Part shown: piece after piece, positions 5,771 through 7,782 of the stretch | Position numbering within the stretch: the stretch's first letter is position 1 | How the letters are laid out: each line of letters starts with the position of its first letter | From: an uncultured Clostridia bacterium | Lineage (GTDB): Bacteria > Bacillota > Clostridia > Oscillospirales > Acutalibacteraceae | Assembly (NCBI GenBank): GCA_947165115.1 | Contig: CAMUZD010000065.1 | Span: forward strand, 1 to 7,782 | Reading direction: 5' to 3' | DNA: 7,782 nt | The notes under the pieces: model-generated | Database searches by the model: none | Seen by the model: the letters and a program-made list of their open reading frames with translations, nothing else | What the model was told of the DNA's origin: nothing | Translations under genes and position numbers: made by a program

Positions 5771-6985
5771 ATGGCACTTATAGTAATGAAATTCGGCGGC
5801 AGCTCAGTTGCCAACGCCGAGAGGGTAATGAATGTTGCCCGGATTGTCACCGATTCCTACGCCGAGGGCAATGATGTTGTAGTCGTCGTTTCCGCGCAGG
5901 GCGATACGACAGATGAACTTATTGAAAAGGCAAGGGAAATCAATCCGAATGCAAACAAGAGAGAGCTCGATATGCTGATGACTGCCGGCGAGCAGATTTC
6001 AATTTCCCTGCTCTCAATGGCGATCGAAAAGCTCGGCTACAAAGCAACCTCGCTTCTCGGCTGGCAGGCGGGATTCAACACAAATTCCGTCCACGGCAGC
6101 GCGAGAATCAAAAAGATTGATACCTCAAGAATCAAGCAGGAGCTTGCCAAGAAGAATATCGTGGTTGTTGCGGGCTTCCAGGGCCTCAACAAATATGATG
6201 ATCTCACCACCCTCGGCAGAGGAGGCTCGGATACGAGCGCGGTTGCAATCGCCGCTGCAATGCATGCGGACCGCTGCAAGATTTATACCGATGTTGACGG
6301 TGTCTATACCGCCGACCCGCGCAAGGTCAAGAGAGCAATAAAGCTCAACGAAATCACCTATGATGAAATGCTTGAGCTCGCGACTCTCGGCGCGCAGGTG
6401 CTCAATAACCGCAGTGTTGAGATGGCAAAGAAATACAATGTAGTAATCGAGGTTCTCTCAAGCCTTGAGAGATTACCCGGAACTTTAGTTAAGGAGTCTG
6501 TAAAAATGGAAAAAATGCTCGTCAGAGGCGTCACCGCAGATAAAAATGTCGCCAGAATTTCGATTATCGGTGTTCCCAATATTCCCGGCATCGCATTCAA
6601 GATTTTCGGCAAGCTTGCCGCCAAGAATATAAATGTTGATATCATCCTCCAGTCAGTCGGCAGAAACGACACCAAGGATATCACCTTCACCATTTCAAGC
6701 GACAAATCAAATGAGGCGCTTGAGGTTCTCAAGGAGCTCGACTTCCTTGAGGGACGCCCGATTGAGTGCGACGATCAGAACGTTGCGAAGGTTTCGGTTG
6801 TCGGCGCAGGTATGGAGACCCATCCCGGCGTTGCCGCCAAGATGTTTGAGGCGCTCTTTGAGGCCGATATCAATATCCAGATGATTTCCACAAGCGAAAT
6901 CAAGATTTCCGTCCTGATTGACAAAAAGGATGCTGACGCGGCTGTTACCGCGGTTCACGACGCATTTATGCCCGAGGATAACTGA
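5771..6985 (+). CDS. lysC: Aspartokinase (alpha subunit), with internal beta-subunit start
   Basis: 404 residues. Phosphorylates aspartate with ATP, the first step to lysine, threonine and methionine. The amino-acid kinase domain covers about 1-235: KFGGSSVA (7-14), Glu74 in TAGEQIS, GRGGSDTSA (149-157) and IYTDVDGVYTADPR (171-184). Two ACT domains follow, about 262-330 (VARISIIGVPNIPG...) and 345-400, the latter with QMISTSEIKIS, as in feedback-controlled enzymes. The length matches Bacillus aspartokinase II (about 408) and the two-ACT class, usually inhibited by lysine alone or with threonine. MALIVMKFGG aligns with the normal N-terminus, supporting the start despite the distant ribosome binding site. 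It follows hom by 43 bases and precedes the LytTR gene by 39 with no terminator. Which amino acid inhibits it cannot be read from the sequence. Confidence 0.97.
   Translation: MALIVMKFGGSSVANAERVMNVARIVTDSYAEGNDVVVVVSAQGDTTDELIEKAREINPNANKRELDMLMTAGEQISISLLSMAIEKLGYKATSLLGWQAGFNTNSVHGSARIKKIDTSRIKQELAKKNIVVVAGFQGLNKYDDLTTLGRGGSDTSAVAIAAAMHADRCKIYTDVDGVYTADPRKVKRAIKLNEITYDEMLELATLGAQVLNNRSVEMAKKYNVVIEVLSSLERLPGTLVKESVKMEKMLVRGVTADKNVARISIIGVPNIPGIAFKIFGKLAAKNINVDIILQSVGRNDTKDITFTISSDKSNEALEVLKELDFLEGRPIECDDQNVAKVSVVGAGMETHPGVAAKMFEALFEADINIQMISTSEIKISVLIDKKDADAAVTAVHDAFMPEDN
6491..6985 (+). other. Internal translation start for the aspartokinase beta subunit
   Basis: Within lysC, AAGGAG (6491-6496) stands 9 bases before an in-frame ATG at 6506, codon 246. 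Translation from it would give a 159-residue protein holding only the two ACT domains. In Bacillus subtilis aspartokinase II the in-phase overlapping beta chain starts at the corresponding Met, and the enzyme is alpha2beta2. A second ATG three codons later (6515) is less well spaced. Confidence 0.72.
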
Positions 6986-7011
6986 GCCGTATTATTTTCA
7001 ATTATGTAAAC

Positions 7012-7016
7012 GGAGG
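7012..7016 (+). promoter_or_regulatory. Ribosome binding site deciding the GTG start of the LytTR regulator
   Basis: GGAGG lies 8 bases before GTG at 7025. The next plausible Met is well inside the receiver fold, so the GTG start is required to include the first strand MNILVVDD. Confidence 0.75.
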
Positions 7017-7024
7017 TTGACGGC

Positions 7025-7726
7025 GTGAATATACTTGTTGTTGACGACCAGAGCATAATCACTGAAAGAATATCAAAGCTTATCACGGAAAAATACCCCG
7101 GTTACAGCGTATCGACCGCGCTGAATTCATCGGATGTTTCGCGTCTGCTCGAGGAAGGCAAAGAATTCGAGCTCGCGTTTATCGATATTTCCCTCTCCGA
7201 TGAGAGCGGCACCGATATCGCGAATTTCCTTGCGGGCAAACTGCCCTCAATCAAGACCGTATTCATTTCGGGTTATCCCGAGATGGTTTCCGATGTGTTC
7301 TTTTCCGTGAGGCCTTTCGGATTTATCGACAAACCCATCAGAAGCGAGAAGCTTTTCAAATATATCGATGCGGCTTCTTCAAAGGAAACGGACGGCGGAA
7401 AATACTACGCCTGCAAAATCAGGGGCAAGGATATCCGTATTCCTTACAGCGATATCATCTATATCGAGAGCGGAGCCAAAAGCCTGATTTTCCATAAGAC
7501 GGACAGCGATATACTGAAGGTCGCCGGTCTGCTTGAAGAGGCAGAGAAGGTCCTGCCCGCTGAGCTTTTCGTCCGCTGCCACAAGAGCTATATCGTGAAT
7601 CTCAAATATGTGACCGATTATTCAAAAATGACGCTTTCGCTTATGGATGGCAGCAAAATCGGAGTCAGCCGCTCGCGCAAGGAAGATTTTGAAGGCAAAT
7701 ACCTTGCTTACAAAGGATTAAAATAA
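7025..7726 (+). CDS. LytTR-family response regulator (AgrA/LytR type)
   Basis: 233 residues in two domains. The receiver (about 1-120) has the acidic pair Asp7-Asp8 in ILVVDDQ, the phosphoacceptor Asp54 in FIDISLSD, Ser82 in VFISGYPE at the usual Thr/Ser position, and Lys103-Pro104 in FIDKPI. The C-terminal LytTR DNA-binding domain (about 128-230) has IPYSDIIYIES (139-149) and the signature FVRCHKSYIVN, then SRSRKEDFEGKY. Such proteins are activated by a sensor kinase and bind DNA through a beta-rich fold, often controlling peptide signalling, virulence or transport. No histidine kinase is in the window, so the partner must lie elsewhere or the regulator is an orphan. It follows lysC by 39 bases with no terminator or promoter visible, so it may be transcribed with the amino-acid genes. 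Its target is unknown. Confidence 0.93.
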   Translation: MNILVVDDQSIITERISKLITEKYPGYSVSTALNSSDVSRLLEEGKEFELAFIDISLSDESGTDIANFLAGKLPSIKTVFISGYPEMVSDVFFSVRPFGFIDKPIRSEKLFKYIDAASSKETDGGKYYACKIRGKDIRIPYSDIIYIESGAKSLIFHKTDSDILKVAGLLEEAEKVLPAELFVRCHKSYIVNLKYVTDYSKMTLSLMDGSKIGVSRSRKEDFEGKYLAYKGLK

Positions 7727-7735
7727 AGGTTCCAT

Positions 7736-7741
7736 TATAAT
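7736..7741 (+). promoter_or_regulatory. Possible -10 box before the last gene
   Basis: A perfect TATAAT stands 20 bases before the ATG at 7761. No fitting -35 box is present: TTGCTT at 7704-7709 is 26 bases away. A start here would give a leader of roughly a dozen bases beginning at the ribosome binding site. It also lies in the loop of a weak inverted repeat, GTTCCAT/ATGAAAC. Treat as a weak candidate. Confidence 0.25.
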
Positions 7742-7760
7742 ATGAAACGGAGATACATAT

Positions 7761-7782
7761 ATGAATATCTGGCATGACATAT
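7761..7782 (+). CDS. Start of a downstream gene, probably inorganic pyrophosphatase (partial)
   Basis: ATG at 7761 follows GGAG (7749-7752) by 8 bases and opens MNIWHDI before the window ends. This N-terminus matches what I recall for clostridial soluble inorganic pyrophosphatases, which hydrolyse PPi to phosphate. Seven residues are little evidence, so the start is well supported and the product only tentative. Confidence 0.5.

Overview
The window looks like chromosomal DNA of an anaerobic Clostridia member (Firmicutes), probably a gut Oscillospiraceae/Ruminococcaceae-type lineage. This is inferred from the EF-G-like GTPase, the YtvI-like membrane protein, strong AGGAGG-type ribosome binding sites, Bacillus-type lysC architecture and a moderate-GC codon style (many GGC, CTC and CGC codons). 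No rRNA, tRNA, CRISPR array, insertion sequence or transposase is visible.

Left part, minus strand (1-3300). Two genes point left. The first, cut by the window edge, is an EF-G-like translational GTPase (602 residues visible, most of domain V missing) starting at a TTG behind a strong ribosome binding site. It has its own promoter and a short leader hairpin. The second is a 422-residue AI-2E/YtvI-like membrane protein with its own promoter and a Rho-independent terminator in front of the GTPase promoter.

Middle, plus strand (about 3300-4464). A distinctly AT-rich two-gene islet lies between the divergent membrane-protein gene and hom. It encodes a 140-residue single-pass membrane protein with a cytoplasmic helical domain. 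Overlapping or abutting it is a 189-residue protein with an FCD-type (FadR C-terminal) metal-binding fold but no complete winged helix. Neither matches a system I can name. This is the best candidate for something undescribed.

Right part, plus strand (4507-7782). An apparent operon follows. hom (homoserine dehydrogenase) and lysC (aspartokinase) supply the first and third steps of the aspartate pathway to threonine, methionine and lysine. After them come a LytTR-type response regulator and the first codons of what is probably an inorganic pyrophosphatase. lysC carries an internal ribosome binding site and ATG at Met246, where the separate beta subunit of Bacillus aspartokinase II begins. Its own Shine-Dalgarno lies 24 bases from the ATG, with two mutually exclusive hairpins between. 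No terminator is visible between hom and the right edge.
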